Source of the DNA: an uncultured Eubacteriales bacterium | Lineage (GTDB): Bacteria > Bacillota > Clostridia > Christensenellales > Aristaeellaceae | Assembly: GCA_902774025.1 (NCBI GenBank) | Contig: CACYGY010000001.1 | Coordinates: forward strand, 18,075-82,074 | DNA: 64,000 nt | Reading direction: 5' to 3' | In this document: positions 38,256-47,411 of the stretch, piece by piece | Layout of the letters: each line of letters opens with the position of its first letter | Numbering within the stretch: position 1 is the first letter of the stretch | The notes under the pieces: generated by a model | Database searches by the model: none | Told to the model about the DNA's origin: nothing | What the model saw: the letters and a program-made list of their open reading frames with translations, nothing else | Translations under genes and position numbers: made by a program

Positions 38256-39533
38256 ATGCTGGACATCAATCTTCTGCGCACGGATCCGGAAAAGGTACGG
38301 GAAAACATCCGGAAAAAGTTCCAGGACTCGAAACTGCCCCTGGTGGACGAGGTCATTGAAATGGACCGGGCCTACCGGGAAGCCCGTCAGCGGGCGGACA
38401 GTCTGAGGAATCAGCGCAAAACCCTCTCCAAGCAGATCGGCGGCCTTCTGGCCAAAGGACAGAAGGAGGAAGCTGAACAGACCAAGGCACAGGTTGCTGC
38501 GCTGGGGGATGAGCTGAAGGCGCTGGAAGAGAAGGAAGAAAGCCTGCAGGCGGAAATCCGCAAGCGCATGCTGGTGATTCCCAACATCATCGATCCCCGC
38601 GTGCCCATTGGCAGGGATGACTCCGAAAACGTGGAGATTGAGCGTTTCGGCGAGCCCGCGGTGCCGGACTTTGAGGTCCCCTACCATGTGGACATCATGG
38701 AAAGGCTGAAGGGAATCGACCTGGACGCCGCGCGGCGTACCAGCGGCAACGGTTTCTATTATCTCCTGGGGGATATCGCCCGTCTCCACAGCGCCCTGCT
38801 CAGCTACGCCCGGGATTTCATGATCGACCGTGGCTTCACCTATGTGATCCCGCCCTACATGATCCATTCCGATGTGGTCAACGGCGTCATGTCTTTTGCC
38901 GAGATGGAGAACATGATGTACAAGATCGAGGGAGAGGATCTGTACCTCATCGGGACCTCCGAGCACTCCATGATCGGGCGCTTCATTGACACCATTCTGG
39001 ATGAGGAGACCCTGCCTCAGACCCTCACCAGCTACAGCCCCTGCTTCCGCAAGGAAGTGGGCGCCCACGGCATTGAGGAGCGGGGCGTATACCGGATCCA
39101 CCAGTTCGAGAAGCAGGAAATGATCGTGGTGTGCAAACCCGAGGATTCACCCATGTGGTTTGACCGTCTGTGGCAGAATACCGTGGACTTCTTCCGCAGC
39201 ATTGACATTCCGGTGCGCACCCTGGAATGCTGTTCCGGGGATCTGGCGGACCTGAAGGTCCGCTCCCTGGACGTGGAAGCCTGGTCACCCCGGCAGAAGC
39301 GGTACTTCGAGGTGGGTTCCTGCTCCAATCTCGGGGACGCTCAGGCCCGCAGGCTTCAGATCCGGGTGCGGGGCGGGGACGGACAGAAATACCTGGCCCA
39401 CACCCTCAACAACACCTGCGTGGCACCGCCCCGCATGCTCATCGCCTTCCTGGAAAACAATCTGGAAGCCGACGGCCATGTCCGGATTCCGGAACCTCTC
39501 CGGATGTACATGGGCGGCAAGGAAAGAATCTGA
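38256..39533 (+). CDS. serS: Seryl-tRNA synthetase
   Basis: This class II synthetase charges tRNA-Ser. The 425 residues from ATG 38256 match the family, and AAGGAGG lies at 38240-38246. The N-terminal L-D-I-N-L-L-R-T-D-P-E-K-V opens the two-helix coiled-coil arm (about 27-100) that grips the long variable arm of tRNA-Ser. Motif 2 is seen in S-P-C-F-R-K-E-V-G and G-V-Y-R-I-H-Q-F-E-K-Q-E. Motif 3 region is C-V-A-P-P-R-M-L-I-A-F-L-E-N. The L-I-G-T-S-E-H-S segment binds serine. The same frame is open through the T-box leader to 37989, but that part is regulatory RNA. Expression is governed by the T-box. Confidence 0.98.
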   Translation: MLDINLLRTDPEKVRENIRKKFQDSKLPLVDEVIEMDRAYREARQRADSLRNQRKTLSKQIGGLLAKGQKEEAEQTKAQVAALGDELKALEEKEESLQAEIRKRMLVIPNIIDPRVPIGRDDSENVEIERFGEPAVPDFEVPYHVDIMERLKGIDLDAARRTSGNGFYYLLGDIARLHSALLSYARDFMIDRGFTYVIPPYMIHSDVVNGVMSFAEMENMMYKIEGEDLYLIGTSEHSMIGRFIDTILDEETLPQTLTSYSPCFRKEVGAHGIEERGVYRIHQFEKQEMIVVCKPEDSPMWFDRLWQNTVDFFRSIDIPVRTLECCSGDLADLKVRSLDVEAWSPRQKRYFEVGSCSNLGDAQARRLQIRVRGGDGQKYLAHTLNNTCVAPPRMLIAFLENNLEADGHVRIPEPLRMYMGGKERI

Positions 39534-39540
39534 ACCCATG

Positions 39541-39569
39541 CCCGGCGCGAAAGGCGCCGGGCTTTCTCT
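39541..39569 (+). terminator. Terminator after serS
   Basis: CCCGGCGC (39541-39548) pairs perfectly with GCGCCGGG (39554-39561) with a GAAAG loop. The following CTTTCTCTT is moderately T-rich. Confidence 0.75.
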
Positions 39570-39573
39570 TGCC

Positions 39574-39602
39574 TTGTCACCCCATGCCGGATCGACTATA
39601 AT
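39574..39602 (+). promoter_or_regulatory. Promoter of the mrfA operon
   Basis: TTGTCA (39574-39579) and a perfect TATAAT (39597-39602) are separated by 17 bases. The leader to the GTG of mrfA is about 20 bases. Confidence 0.8.
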
Positions 39603-39628
39603 GCCCGTGACAGAAGGGGGGTTCGCCT

Positions 39629-41911
39629 GTGAACGTGGATCAGCTTGTGGACGTTTTGCGCTCCGATCCGGGCTTTATGGAGCAGGTGGTGCGCTGGGAA
39701 GAGATCCCAGCCCGGGAGGCGAGGTATGCCCCCTTCCCCGCCCGGCTGGATCAGCGGCTCATCCCGGTGCTGGAAAAGCGGGGCATTCACCGTCTGTATA
39801 CCCACCAGGCCAGGGCCATTGAAGAGGTGCTGGAAGACCGGGACGTGGTGGTGGTGACCCCCACTGCCTCGGGAAAGACCATGTGCTATAACCTGCCCGT
39901 TCTCTCCGCCATTCTGCAGAATCCCGACGCCCGGGCCCTGTACCTTTTCCCCACCAAGGCCCTGAGTGCGGATCAGGTGAGTGAACTGTACGACATGATC
40001 CAGCTCACCGGAGCGGACATCAAAACCTTCACCTATGACGGGGACACGCCCGGCACGGCCCGCAAGGCGGTGCGCCAGGCCGGACATGTGGTGGTCACCA
40101 ATCCGGACATGCTCCACAGCGGCATTCTTCCCCACCACACCAAGTGGGTCAAGCTCTTTGAGAACCTGCGCTACATCATTATTGACGAAATCCATACCTA
40201 CCGGGGCGTCTTCGGCTCCAATCTGGCCAATGTTCTCAGGCGCCTGCTCCGCCTGTGCGAGTTTTACGGTTCCCACCCCCGGTTCATTCTCTGCTCCGCC
40301 ACCATTGCCAATCCCCGGGAGCTGGCCGAGACGCTCACCGGAAGGACCGTCACCCTCATTGATGACAACGGCGCGCCGGTGGGCCGCCGGCATTTCGTCT
40401 TCTACAATCCCCCGGTGTACAATCAGCAGCTTCAGCTGCGCCAGAGCGTGATCTCCACCACCCGGGACATCGCGGGCATGCTCCTGCGCAACGGCGTGCA
40501 GTCCATCACCTTTGCCCGCTCCCGCCTGGTGGTGGAGGTGCTGACCCGCTATCTCAAGGACATGGTCCGGGATCCCCTGGGGAACGCCGGCCGGGTCCGG
40601 GGCTACCGGGGCGGATACCTGCCCACTCAGCGCCGGGAAATCGAGCAGGGCCTGCGGGCCGGACGGATTGACGCGGTCATCTCCACCAACGCCCTGGAGC
40701 TGGGCATCGACATCGGCTCCCTGGATGCCTGCGTCCTGTGCGGCTACCCGGGCACCATCGCCAGCGCCTGGCAGCAGGCGGGGCGGGCCGGACGGCGCCA
40801 GACCAGCAGCATCATCTTCTATGTAGCCTCCTCCGCCCCCGTGGATCAGTATATTGTCACCCATCCGGATTATTTCCTGCGCAAGTCCCCGGAAAACGCC
40901 CTGCTGAACCCGGATAACCTGTACATCCTCATGAGCCATTTCAAGTGTGCCGCCTACGAGCTGCCCTTCGCCGACGGGGACACCTTCGGAAACGCCCCGT
41001 CCCCGGACATGCTCCTCACCTATCTCAGCGAGGAGCATATTCTCCGGCATGTGGGAGGACGGTACCACTGGATGGCGGAGGATTTCCCGGCCAGTGACTT
41101 CGGCCTGCGAAGCGGCGCGGAGGAAAACTTCGTCATCGTGGACATCACCGATCCCGCCCACCACGTGGTGATCGGGGAAATGGACCGGTTCACCGTGCCC
41201 ATGCTCCTCCATGAGAACGCCATCTACATGCATGAGGGCGTCCAGTACCAGGTGGAAAAACTGGACCTTGAACACTGCAAGGCCTTCATCCGCCATGTGG
41301 AGGTGGACTACTATACCGACGCGGACCTGAATGTCTCCCTGAGCCTTCTGGACGTGGAGGAAAGGCAGGACCTGCCGGACTCCATGCATCTGTGCCTTGG
41401 AGAGGTAAAGGTCAGCACGCTGGTGACCAAGTTCAAAAAGATCAAGCTGGACACCCGGGAAAATGTGGGCTTCGGCTTTGTGCGCCTGCCGGAGATGGAC
41501 ATGCACACCACGGCCATGTGGTGGCGTCTCCCGGACACCCTGATCCGGTCCTTTTCCAATGACACGCTGGAAAACGGGCTCATGGGTGTGAGCAATCTCC
41601 TGCGCATCGTTTCGCCCCTGTATCTCATGTGCGCGCCTCTGGACGTTGTGGTGGTCTATCAGGTGAAATCGCCCATCACCGACGGGCCCAGCCTGATCCT
41701 CTATGATTCCTTCCCCGGAGGCATGGGACTGGCCTCCAAGGCCTACCGCATGCAGAGGCTTCTCCTGGAAAAGTGTCTGGACATTGTCCGTTCATGCCGC
41801 TGTCCCCAGGGCTGCCCCTCCTGCGTGGGCCCCGTGATGGAGGTCGGGGAGGACGGCAAGGCCGCGGCGGTCCGGATTCTCACATGTCTCCTGGACATGC
41901 TGACCGCATAA
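39629..41911 (+). CDS. mrfA: MrfA-type (YprA) DEAD/DEAH-box DNA helicase with DUF1998
   Basis: The 760-residue SF2 helicase has T-P-T-A-S-G-K-T at 77-84, I-I-I-D-E-I-H-T-Y near 185-193 and motif III S-A-T-I-A-N. Motif VI is in Q-Q-A-G-R-A-G-R near 385. The C-terminal DUF1998 zinc-binding part carries C-R-C-P-Q-G-C-P-S-C near 731-740. In Bacillus subtilis MrfA acts with the exonuclease MrfB in repair of mitomycin-type DNA damage independent of UvrABC. The start is GTG with GAAGGGGG upstream. The MrfB homologue is the next gene, 13 bases downstream, which strongly supports the assignment. Confidence 0.93.
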   Translation: MNVDQLVDVLRSDPGFMEQVVRWEEIPAREARYAPFPARLDQRLIPVLEKRGIHRLYTHQARAIEEVLEDRDVVVVTPTASGKTMCYNLPVLSAILQNPDARALYLFPTKALSADQVSELYDMIQLTGADIKTFTYDGDTPGTARKAVRQAGHVVVTNPDMLHSGILPHHTKWVKLFENLRYIIIDEIHTYRGVFGSNLANVLRRLLRLCEFYGSHPRFILCSATIANPRELAETLTGRTVTLIDDNGAPVGRRHFVFYNPPVYNQQLQLRQSVISTTRDIAGMLLRNGVQSITFARSRLVVEVLTRYLKDMVRDPLGNAGRVRGYRGGYLPTQRREIEQGLRAGRIDAVISTNALELGIDIGSLDACVLCGYPGTIASAWQQAGRAGRRQTSSIIFYVASSAPVDQYIVTHPDYFLRKSPENALLNPDNLYILMSHFKCAAYELPFADGDTFGNAPSPDMLLTYLSEEHILRHVGGRYHWMAEDFPASDFGLRSGAEENFVIVDITDPAHHVVIGEMDRFTVPMLLHENAIYMHEGVQYQVEKLDLEHCKAFIRHVEVDYYTDADLNVSLSLLDVEERQDLPDSMHLCLGEVKVSTLVTKFKKIKLDTRENVGFGFVRLPEMDMHTTAMWWRLPDTLIRSFSNDTLENGLMGVSNLLRIVSPLYLMCAPLDVVVVYQVKSPITDGPSLILYDSFPGGMGLASKAYRMQRLLLEKCLDIVRSCRCPQGCPSCVGPVMEVGEDGKAAAVRILTCLLDMLTA

Positions 41912-41924
41912 GGAGCGTGGCGTC

Positions 41925-43103
41925 TTGAATCTTCTGGAAAAACTCAGAAGTCTGGAAAAGACTCAGAAGGCGGCGGAAAAGGGTCCCGTTTTTACGGAAT
42001 GCCTTGTCCGCACGGAAAAGCGGCCCGCCGGCGCGTTTCCGGATCAGTCCTTCATCACCCGGGATGCCCTGGGCCTGATCCGTTCCCAGGACCTTCCCCT
42101 GCCCGGGGATCCGGTCCGGATTCTGTATCTGGACACGGAGACCACGGGACTGCGGAGCGGCGCGGGCACGGTGGCCTTTGAGGTCGGCTGCGGCCACATG
42201 GAACCCCATGGCTTCGTGCTCAACCAGTATGTCATGCGGGACTACCCCGAAGAGCCTTTCCTCCTCGAAAAAGTCCGGGAGGAAATCGAAAAATGCGATC
42301 TCATCGTCACCTTCAACGGAAAAACCTTTGACCTGCCCCTGCTCCAGACCCGCTTTCTCATGAACCGCGTGAGCGCCGCCTGTCTGGACAGGCCGCATCT
42401 GGATCTCCTTCACGCGGGAAGACGCCTGTGGAAGCGCAGGCTGGAAAAGTGCACCCTTTCCAATCTGGAAGCGGAAATCCTGGGACAGCCCCGGTGCGAT
42501 GACCTTCCGGGCAGTGAAGCCCCGGCGCGGTACTTCGCCTTCCTGAAAACGGGCAACTTCGGCCTCCTGGAGGACGTGCTCCGCCACAACGCCCAGGACG
42601 TGGCCAGCATGTGCATGCTCCTGGGGAAAATGTGCCGCCTGTACGCACAGCCGGAACAGATCGGCTTTTCCGAGGATCTCTTCTCCATGGGCGACGCCCT
42701 GGAAAAGGAAGAGCTGCGCATCCAGGCCCGCAGAATCTACCGCATGGTCCCCCGGGGCCGCCTGCACGGCCAGGCCCGGGCCCGCCTGGCTCACTCCTTC
42801 CGGCGCTTCGGCAGTCCCGGGGAAGCCCGGGATGTGTGGCTGGAGATGATCGAAAGCCGGGAAGGCGGGATCCTTCCCTTTGTGGAGCTGGCCAAATACT
42901 ACGAGCATACGGAGCCTGACCTGGAAAAAGCCCTGGAGATGACGGAAAAGGCCCTGGCCGTGCTGTCGGAGGACTGGCCCGGGAGGGACAGCGGGACTGT
43001 ACAAAAAAGCGTAAACGCGCTACAATACCGCCATATGCGGCTTCGAAAGAAGCTTGCTGCGGCAGGCACCTGCCGTGATCCCAAGGAAAGACAGGGTGAT
43101 TGA
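41925..43103 (+). CDS. mrfB: MrfB-type (YprB) DEDD exonuclease with C-terminal TPR region
   Basis: The 392-residue protein has a ribonuclease H-like exonuclease domain. Its metal residues are visible as L-D-T-E-T-T-G-L near 68-75, F-N-G-K-T-F-D-L-P-L-L near 127-137 and H-N-A-Q-D-V-A-S near 222-229. The C-terminal 120 residues are helical with tetratricopeptide-like repeats. This is the architecture of YprB/MrfB, the nuclease partner of MrfA. The start is TTG in the context of AGGAGCG, 13 bases after mrfA. Its stop is immediately followed by the ATG of the TPR gene with no gap, so at least three genes are cotranslated. Confidence 0.92.
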   Translation: MNLLEKLRSLEKTQKAAEKGPVFTECLVRTEKRPAGAFPDQSFITRDALGLIRSQDLPLPGDPVRILYLDTETTGLRSGAGTVAFEVGCGHMEPHGFVLNQYVMRDYPEEPFLLEKVREEIEKCDLIVTFNGKTFDLPLLQTRFLMNRVSAACLDRPHLDLLHAGRRLWKRRLEKCTLSNLEAEILGQPRCDDLPGSEAPARYFAFLKTGNFGLLEDVLRHNAQDVASMCMLLGKMCRLYAQPEQIGFSEDLFSMGDALEKEELRIQARRIYRMVPRGRLHGQARARLAHSFRRFGSPGEARDVWLEMIESREGGILPFVELAKYYEHTEPDLEKALEMTEKALAVLSEDWPGRDSGTVQKSVNALQYRHMRLRKKLAAAGTCRDPKERQGD

Positions 43104-43979
43104 ATGGGTCTGTTTGACGGCCTGAAGGCTTCCAAAGCCTATAAACTTCAGTCTCAGGGGGACTATGAAGGCGCCAGGAAACTGTATGAGGAATCCATAC
43201 AGTCCGGTATGAACAGCCCCCGGTTTCTCGTTGCCTATTCGATTCTTCTTCTGCGCTCCAGGGATTTCGAAAGAGCCCGGGAAATCCTCCGCAAGGCCGA
43301 AAAGGCCCCCGGCGTGACGCCGGACCAGAAGACGCAGATCTTTGTCAACTATGCCGTGTGCACATTCTGCATGGGAGAGATTGACAAGGGCATCCGGCTG
43401 CTGGAAAAGCAGCACATGCATCAGCCCAGCGGGCTGACGTACCAGACCCTGGGCTGTCTGTACGTGGAAAAGTACGCCCGGGGCAACGAGCCGGATTTCG
43501 ATCAGCAGGACCGGGAAGCCATGGCGGCCTACGAAAAGGCCCTCTCGGAATGGAAGGCCGCACAGGCCCTCGCTGGAGAGGCCCTTCCTGAAGGCGCGGC
43601 GTCTCCCGCCCCCGAAGCTCCCGCCAGGCCTGAGGACGCCCGGACCGCCTGGCAGAAGGGCATTGAGAAGGTACAGAAATTCATTGAGGCCTCCCTGGAG
43701 TATGATGAGGAGGATTCCATCTGTCTGGACAATATGGGCCAGTTCCAGTACCGGGTCATGGGTGACCGGGAAAAGGCGGTTCCCTATTTCAAAAAAGCCC
43801 TGCAGCTCAAGCCTGAGCAGATTGATACCCTGTATTTTCTGGCTCAGTTTGACATCCAGGACGGGAAGACAGCGGAAGCCCGGGAAAAACTGGAGACGGC
43901 TGCCAGAGGCCGTTTCTCTCCCATGAACTTCGCGGATAAGGAGAAAGTGGAGGCCGCTCTGGCCTCCCTGAAATCATAA
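43104..43979 (+). CDS. Tetratricopeptide repeat protein
   Basis: The 291-residue cytoplasmic protein is made of TPR units (Q-G-D-Y-E-G-A-R-K-L-Y-E-E-S-I near 18-32; R-D-F-E-R-A-R-E-I-L-R-K-A near 53-65; G-D-R-E-K-A-V-P-Y-F-K-K-A-L near 220-233; G-K-T-A-E-A-R-E-K-L near 253-262). A low-complexity Ala/Pro/Glu linker lies near 155-180. No enzyme motif, signal peptide or membrane helix is seen. It directly abuts mrfB and precedes lepB by 16 bases. A scaffold role is all that can be inferred, and a link with MrfAB repair or with protein export is open. Confidence 0.85.
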   Translation: MGLFDGLKASKAYKLQSQGDYEGARKLYEESIQSGMNSPRFLVAYSILLLRSRDFERAREILRKAEKAPGVTPDQKTQIFVNYAVCTFCMGEIDKGIRLLEKQHMHQPSGLTYQTLGCLYVEKYARGNEPDFDQQDREAMAAYEKALSEWKAAQALAGEALPEGAASPAPEAPARPEDARTAWQKGIEKVQKFIEASLEYDEEDSICLDNMGQFQYRVMGDREKAVPYFKKALQLKPEQIDTLYFLAQFDIQDGKTAEAREKLETAARGRFSPMNFADKEKVEAALASLKS

Positions 43980-43995
43980 GAGAGGAAATACAGTC

Positions 43996-44682
43996 ATGGA
44001 AAAGAATGAGACATCTGCCCCTGAGGTAACCGGCGCCGCCGGGAATGCCCCTCAGGACCTCCCCGAGGAGGAGAAGAAAAAGAAGGGAAAAAAGGACAGG
44101 CCGAAGAAGAGCCTCGGCCAGGAAATTATGAGCTGGGTTTTCACGCTTCTCGGTGCCGTGGCCATTGCGCTCCTGATCAGGACTTTCATCTTTGAGCCCG
44201 TGATGGTGGACGGACAGTCCATGATGGACACCCTGAAGGACAGGGAAGTCATGTTCGTCACCAAGATGGAATATTCCTCCACCTGGATTTTCGGAAACAG
44301 GCTGACCTTCTTCGGGAACCCCAAACGCTTTGATGTGGTCATCTGCCGCTATCCCGGCCGCGGCAATACCAATTTTGTCAAGCGTGTCGTGGGTCTGCCG
44401 GGCGATACGGTGGAACTCCGGGAGGGCTATCTGTACGTCAACGGTGAAAAGTATGACGAGCCCTACATCAGTGATGAATACCGCACCGGCATGGGCCGGA
44501 CCTTCGGCCCCTACACGGTGCCCGACGGCATGTATTTCGTCATGGGCGATCACCGGAACAATTCCAACGACTCCCGGAGCATCGGGCCCATCTCAAGGGA
44601 TATGATCATGGGCCATGTGGTATACGTTTTCTGGCCGCTGAATCAGTGGCGGGGCGTGCCCAACGGCCTGGATGTCAAATAG
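43996..44682 (+). CDS. lepB: Signal peptidase I
   Basis: This membrane-bound serine protease removes signal peptides from exported proteins. After a charged 40-residue cytoplasmic tail (K-K-K-K-G-K-K-D-R-P-K-K) comes one membrane helix at about 46-65. The catalytic Ser75 follows in V-D-G-Q-S-M, and Lys129 is in F-V-K-R-V-V-G-L-P-G-D. Box E is G-D-H-R-N-N-S-N-D-S-R. The 228 residues match Gram-positive SipS-type enzymes. AGAGGAAAT precedes the ATG. It is the last gene of the mrfA operon before a strong terminator. The two secreted binding proteins in this window that lack lipoboxes are predicted substrates of this class. Confidence 0.96.
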   Translation: MEKNETSAPEVTGAAGNAPQDLPEEEKKKKGKKDRPKKSLGQEIMSWVFTLLGAVAIALLIRTFIFEPVMVDGQSMMDTLKDREVMFVTKMEYSSTWIFGNRLTFFGNPKRFDVVICRYPGRGNTNFVKRVVGLPGDTVELREGYLYVNGEKYDEPYISDEYRTGMGRTFGPYTVPDGMYFVMGDHRNNSNDSRSIGPISRDMIMGHVVYVFWPLNQWRGVPNGLDVK

Positions 44683-44692
44683 GAAACCTGAA

Positions 44693-44731
44693 AGCGCCCC
44701 GGAAGGTCATCACCTTCCGGGGCGCTGTTTT
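44693..44731. terminator. Strong bidirectional terminator between lepB and the convergent operon
   Basis: A perfect 15-bp stem (44693-44707 with 44712-44726) with a CATC loop is followed by GTTTT on the plus strand. Upstream AAA would give UUU on the minus strand. Confidence 0.9.
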
Positions 44732-44735
44732 GCGT

Positions 44736-45026
44736 TTACACTTCTCCCAGGACTTCCATGGCCCGCTCATAATCCGAGAAGCGGATCTCGATCCTGTAGG
44801 TCTGTCCGGGCATGTCCGCCAGGACGCCCAGGCCCTGATCGGCCCGGATCACGCAGGGAATGGTCTCCTGCTTCAGCAGGTCCTCCAGCAGATCCGCCCG
44901 GATCCGGGGCTGGCGTGTGAGTACACAGATGTCGTCCTTTTCAGCTTCCTTCAGGCGCAGGCTGTTCCCGCACCGGGGGCATGGTCCCTCCTGCATCAGG
45001 GTCCTGCACTTCTCACAGATCAGCAT
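44736..45026 (-). CDS. Small zinc-ribbon protein with DUF2007-like domain
   Basis: The 96-residue protein begins with a zinc ribbon (C-E-K-C at 4-7, C-P-R-C near 16-19). Residues 33-96 resemble the DUF2007 'putative signal-transducing' fold (L-L-E-D-L-L-K-Q-E-T-I-P-C-V-I-R-A-D, then I-E-I-R-F-S-D-Y-E-R-A-M-E-V-L). No catalytic motif is seen. GAGGAGGT lies just before the ATG. It is the last gene of the long leftward unit that starts at ylbF, 33 bases after the VanW/G5 gene. Function is unknown. Confidence 0.75.
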   Translation of the reverse strand: MLICEKCRTLMQEGPCPRCGNSLRLKEAEKDDICVLTRQPRIRADLLEDLLKQETIPCVIRADQGLGVLADMPGQTYRIEIRFSDYERAMEVLGEV

Positions 45027-45059
45027 GCCTGTACCTCCTCCCGCGTTTCCGCTGTTCCC

Positions 45060-46742
45060 TCAGTTGTATTCCACAGTCTCCTGATACGCCTTGTAGGTGG
45101 ACGTACACAGGAGCTCCCTGCGGATCTCCGTCCCGTTCCGGTACCATACCTGGTAGGTTTCCACCTCGTATCCCTTTCGCGCCTTCACGGTGGTCCTGCG
45201 GCTTCCCGCCGGCAGGCGCTCATTGCGGATTTCCTGAACGCCGGAGGGCGCTTCCAGGGTTTTCACCACCCGGCTCTCCAGGTCAATGGTGACCCCGTCT
45301 CCGAGACTCATGCCGTAGATTTCCACGCTCACCCTGTTCTTCGCGTAACCGGCTACAATATAGACGGGCCAGTCCGTATTGTTCCGGAACTGGAAATCCA
45401 GTCCCGGCCAGTCCACCGTGGCGTCCATGCCTTTCTCCACATAGCTGGAAGGCCAGGCGTGGGGAGAGCGGGCGACAATCTCCAGATTGGCCCTGGCCAC
45501 GGCATTGAAGAGGGTGGAACTGGTCTGGCATACACCCCCGCCGATCTCAGGCTGGGACTGTCCTCCGGAAATGGCATTGGCCTCCTTGTAGCCCTTTTCC
45601 GCGGTCCGCTCACCGGTGGCCAGGTTAAAGGAGAAAAGCTCGCCGGGGCCCACCATCAGCCCGTTGATGGCCTGGGCGGACAGCTCCACGTTGATGTTGC
45701 GGTTCTTGTTGCTGGTGGTATTGGTGCTGTAGGAGGAAATCTTATGAAAGGCGTTCATGAGTTCCGCCTTGGTCATGGGAGCGATGATCTCCTCCGTGCG
45801 CATCTCCACCGTGCCGTGACCGTCCCCGTTTTCCAGCACCTCCCGGACACGGCGGAACAGCTCATCCCCGGAAAGAGCCATGCCGGGCCTGTCCTCGGAA
45901 AAGGTAAAACTGCGGGTGCCCAGATCAAAGGCCAGCACCTCGCTGCTCACAGGGGCCACCTGAAAGCGGGCGGCAATCCCGTCGGTAAGCTCCCGCACGC
46001 TGTTCATGTCATAGCTCAGTGTGGTGTTCCAGGACACGGGATGGGCCAGAATCTCCTCCCGGGCATCCTGCCGCTCCTGCAGGGGTGTTTTCCGGCTCTG
46101 CCGAAGCGTCTGCGTATTCTGCCTGCCCAGGGCATAGGCCCGCATCAGGACCTCCTCCGTATCCCTGCGCAGGGGGACCATGCCCGAGTCCAGTGTGGTG
46201 CGGACGCCGTCGATGACCACATCAATGGAGAATTCCCCGCCTCCGCCGGCAGGAATCCGCTCAACGGCCTCCCGGGCTTCCTCCAGGGTCATGCCTCCCA
46301 CGTCCACGCCGTCAATGAAAATCCCCCTGGCGAGGGTGTCCTGCCGGTCGGATTCCCGCATCTCCCTGTACGCCGCCAGCACCTGTTCATCCATCTGAAC
46401 GATGCCGCCGGAGGTAAAGGCGATATTGGGCAGATTCTGATACCGGACTCCCAGGAGCTGCGGCGCCATCATGAGGGCAAGGGTGGAGAGAAGAATCAGA
46501 CACAGAAGGCTGATCACTCCCCAGAGGATCCGGCTTCTCCGGGCCTTTTTCCTCCGGTTTTCCCCCACCTCCGCCACAATATGCATGGGACGCGTTTCTT
46601 CGAAGGATTCTCTCGTGCCGTAGATTTTCTTCTGCTGAAGTTCCTCCGTCCTGCCCAGAGGCTGCCTGAATTTCCTGCCATCGGAGGAAATCAGCTGCGT
46701 GCGTTCCTCCCGTCTTTCGCTTCTGCGATGACGTTCACTCAT
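45060..46742 (-). CDS. Membrane-anchored VanW family protein with G5-like C-terminus
   Basis: The 560-residue protein has a 70-residue basic cytoplasmic tail and one membrane helix near 72-95 (I-L-W-G-V-I-S-L-L-C-L-I-L-L). A peptidoglycan-binding-4-like region follows (G-I-F-I-D-G-V-D-V-G-G-M-T-L-E-E-A near 140). The VanW domain has G-E-L-F-S-F-N, G-G-G-V-C-Q-T-S-S-T-L-F-N-A and F-R-N-N-T-D-W-P-V-Y. The end (R-N-E-R-L-P-A-G-S, K-G-Y-E-V-E-T-Y-Q-V) resembles a G5 domain. It is an extracytoplasmic wall-associated protein, like YoaR. The ATG overlaps the rex stop by ATGA and has GGGAGG upstream, so it is translationally coupled to the redox regulator. Confidence 0.9.
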   Translation of the reverse strand: MSERHRRSERREERTQLISSDGRKFRQPLGRTEELQQKKIYGTRESFEETRPMHIVAEVGENRRKKARRSRILWGVISLLCLILLSTLALMMAPQLLGVRYQNLPNIAFTSGGIVQMDEQVLAAYREMRESDRQDTLARGIFIDGVDVGGMTLEEAREAVERIPAGGGGEFSIDVVIDGVRTTLDSGMVPLRRDTEEVLMRAYALGRQNTQTLRQSRKTPLQERQDAREEILAHPVSWNTTLSYDMNSVRELTDGIAARFQVAPVSSEVLAFDLGTRSFTFSEDRPGMALSGDELFRRVREVLENGDGHGTVEMRTEEIIAPMTKAELMNAFHKISSYSTNTTSNKNRNINVELSAQAINGLMVGPGELFSFNLATGERTAEKGYKEANAISGGQSQPEIGGGVCQTSSTLFNAVARANLEIVARSPHAWPSSYVEKGMDATVDWPGLDFQFRNNTDWPVYIVAGYAKNRVSVEIYGMSLGDGVTIDLESRVVKTLEAPSGVQEIRNERLPAGSRRTTVKARKGYEVETYQVWYRNGTEIRRELLCTSTYKAYQETVEYN

Positions 46743-47386
46743 GCTTCCTCCCATTCCCCGGCATGATGGGCGATCTTGTAGGACAGCACCTGCAGGGTAT
46801 CGCTCAGGTGCACATTCACCACATCCATCACCCGGGGATCGTACTGAAGATCCACCGGAGCGAAATTCCAGATGGCCCGGATCCCGAAATGCTCCAGAAC
46901 CCCGGCTGTCTCCCGGGCCGCGGCGGCGGGCACGGCAAGCACGGCGATCCGTACGGGATGCGCCTTCAGGTACTCTCCCACATCCTTCCAGTCCAGGACC
47001 GGAATTCCGTTGACCCTTCCTCCGATCCGGGCTGGATCTGTATCAAACATGGCCGTGACGCGAAAGCCGTCCTCCGAAAAACCGGGATACCTCGTCACGG
47101 CATTTCCGATACTGCCGGCACCGATGACAATCATGTCGTGAGGCCTGTTCAGACCCAGCACCTCACCGATGCATGTCCGCAGCTCCCTCACGCCGTATCC
47201 ATGTCCCTGGCGTCCCAGAACGCCCAGATATTTCATGTCCCACCTGACCAGGGAAGCCGTCTGATGCATTCTCTGCCCCAGTGCCTCTGAGGATATATGC
47301 TCAACCCCCGCCTGCTCCAGTTCCTTCAGGTTCCGGTAATACGCGGGCAGACGGCGAATCAGCGCTTCTGACAGCTGCAGTTCCAT
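46739..47386 (-). CDS. rex: Redox-sensing transcriptional repressor Rex
   Basis: Rex senses the NADH/NAD+ ratio and represses fermentation and respiration genes when NADH is low. The 215 residues match the family. The N-terminal winged helix contains A-L-I-R-R-L-P-A-Y-Y-R-N-L near 8-20, S-S-E-A-L-G-Q-R-M-H-Q-T-A-S-L-V-R-W-D near 32-50 and Y-G-V-R-E-L. The Rossmann motif is I-G-A-G-S-I-G-N-A-V near 88-97, with Ser-Ile where many Rex proteins have Asn-Leu. N-F-A-P-V-D-L comes late. ATG 47386 with GAGGAA upstream is preferred over a TTG at 47398. It is 26 bases after the U32 gene. Confidence 0.95.
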   Translation of the reverse strand: MELQLSEALIRRLPAYYRNLKELEQAGVEHISSEALGQRMHQTASLVRWDMKYLGVLGRQGHGYGVRELRTCIGEVLGLNRPHDMIVIGAGSIGNAVTRYPGFSEDGFRVTAMFDTDPARIGGRVNGIPVLDWKDVGEYLKAHPVRIAVLAVPAAAARETAGVLEHFGIRAIWNFAPVDLQYDPRVMDVVNVHLSDTLQVLSYKIAHHAGEWEEA

Positions 47387-47411
47387 GGTATTCCTCAACT
47401 TTTTCCTGTTC

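Noticed and set aside
42998..43026. Internal promoter at the end of mrfB (TACAAT at 43021) for the TPR gene
   Set aside because: No acceptable -35 hexamer lies at the right distance, and the TPR gene directly abuts mrfB.
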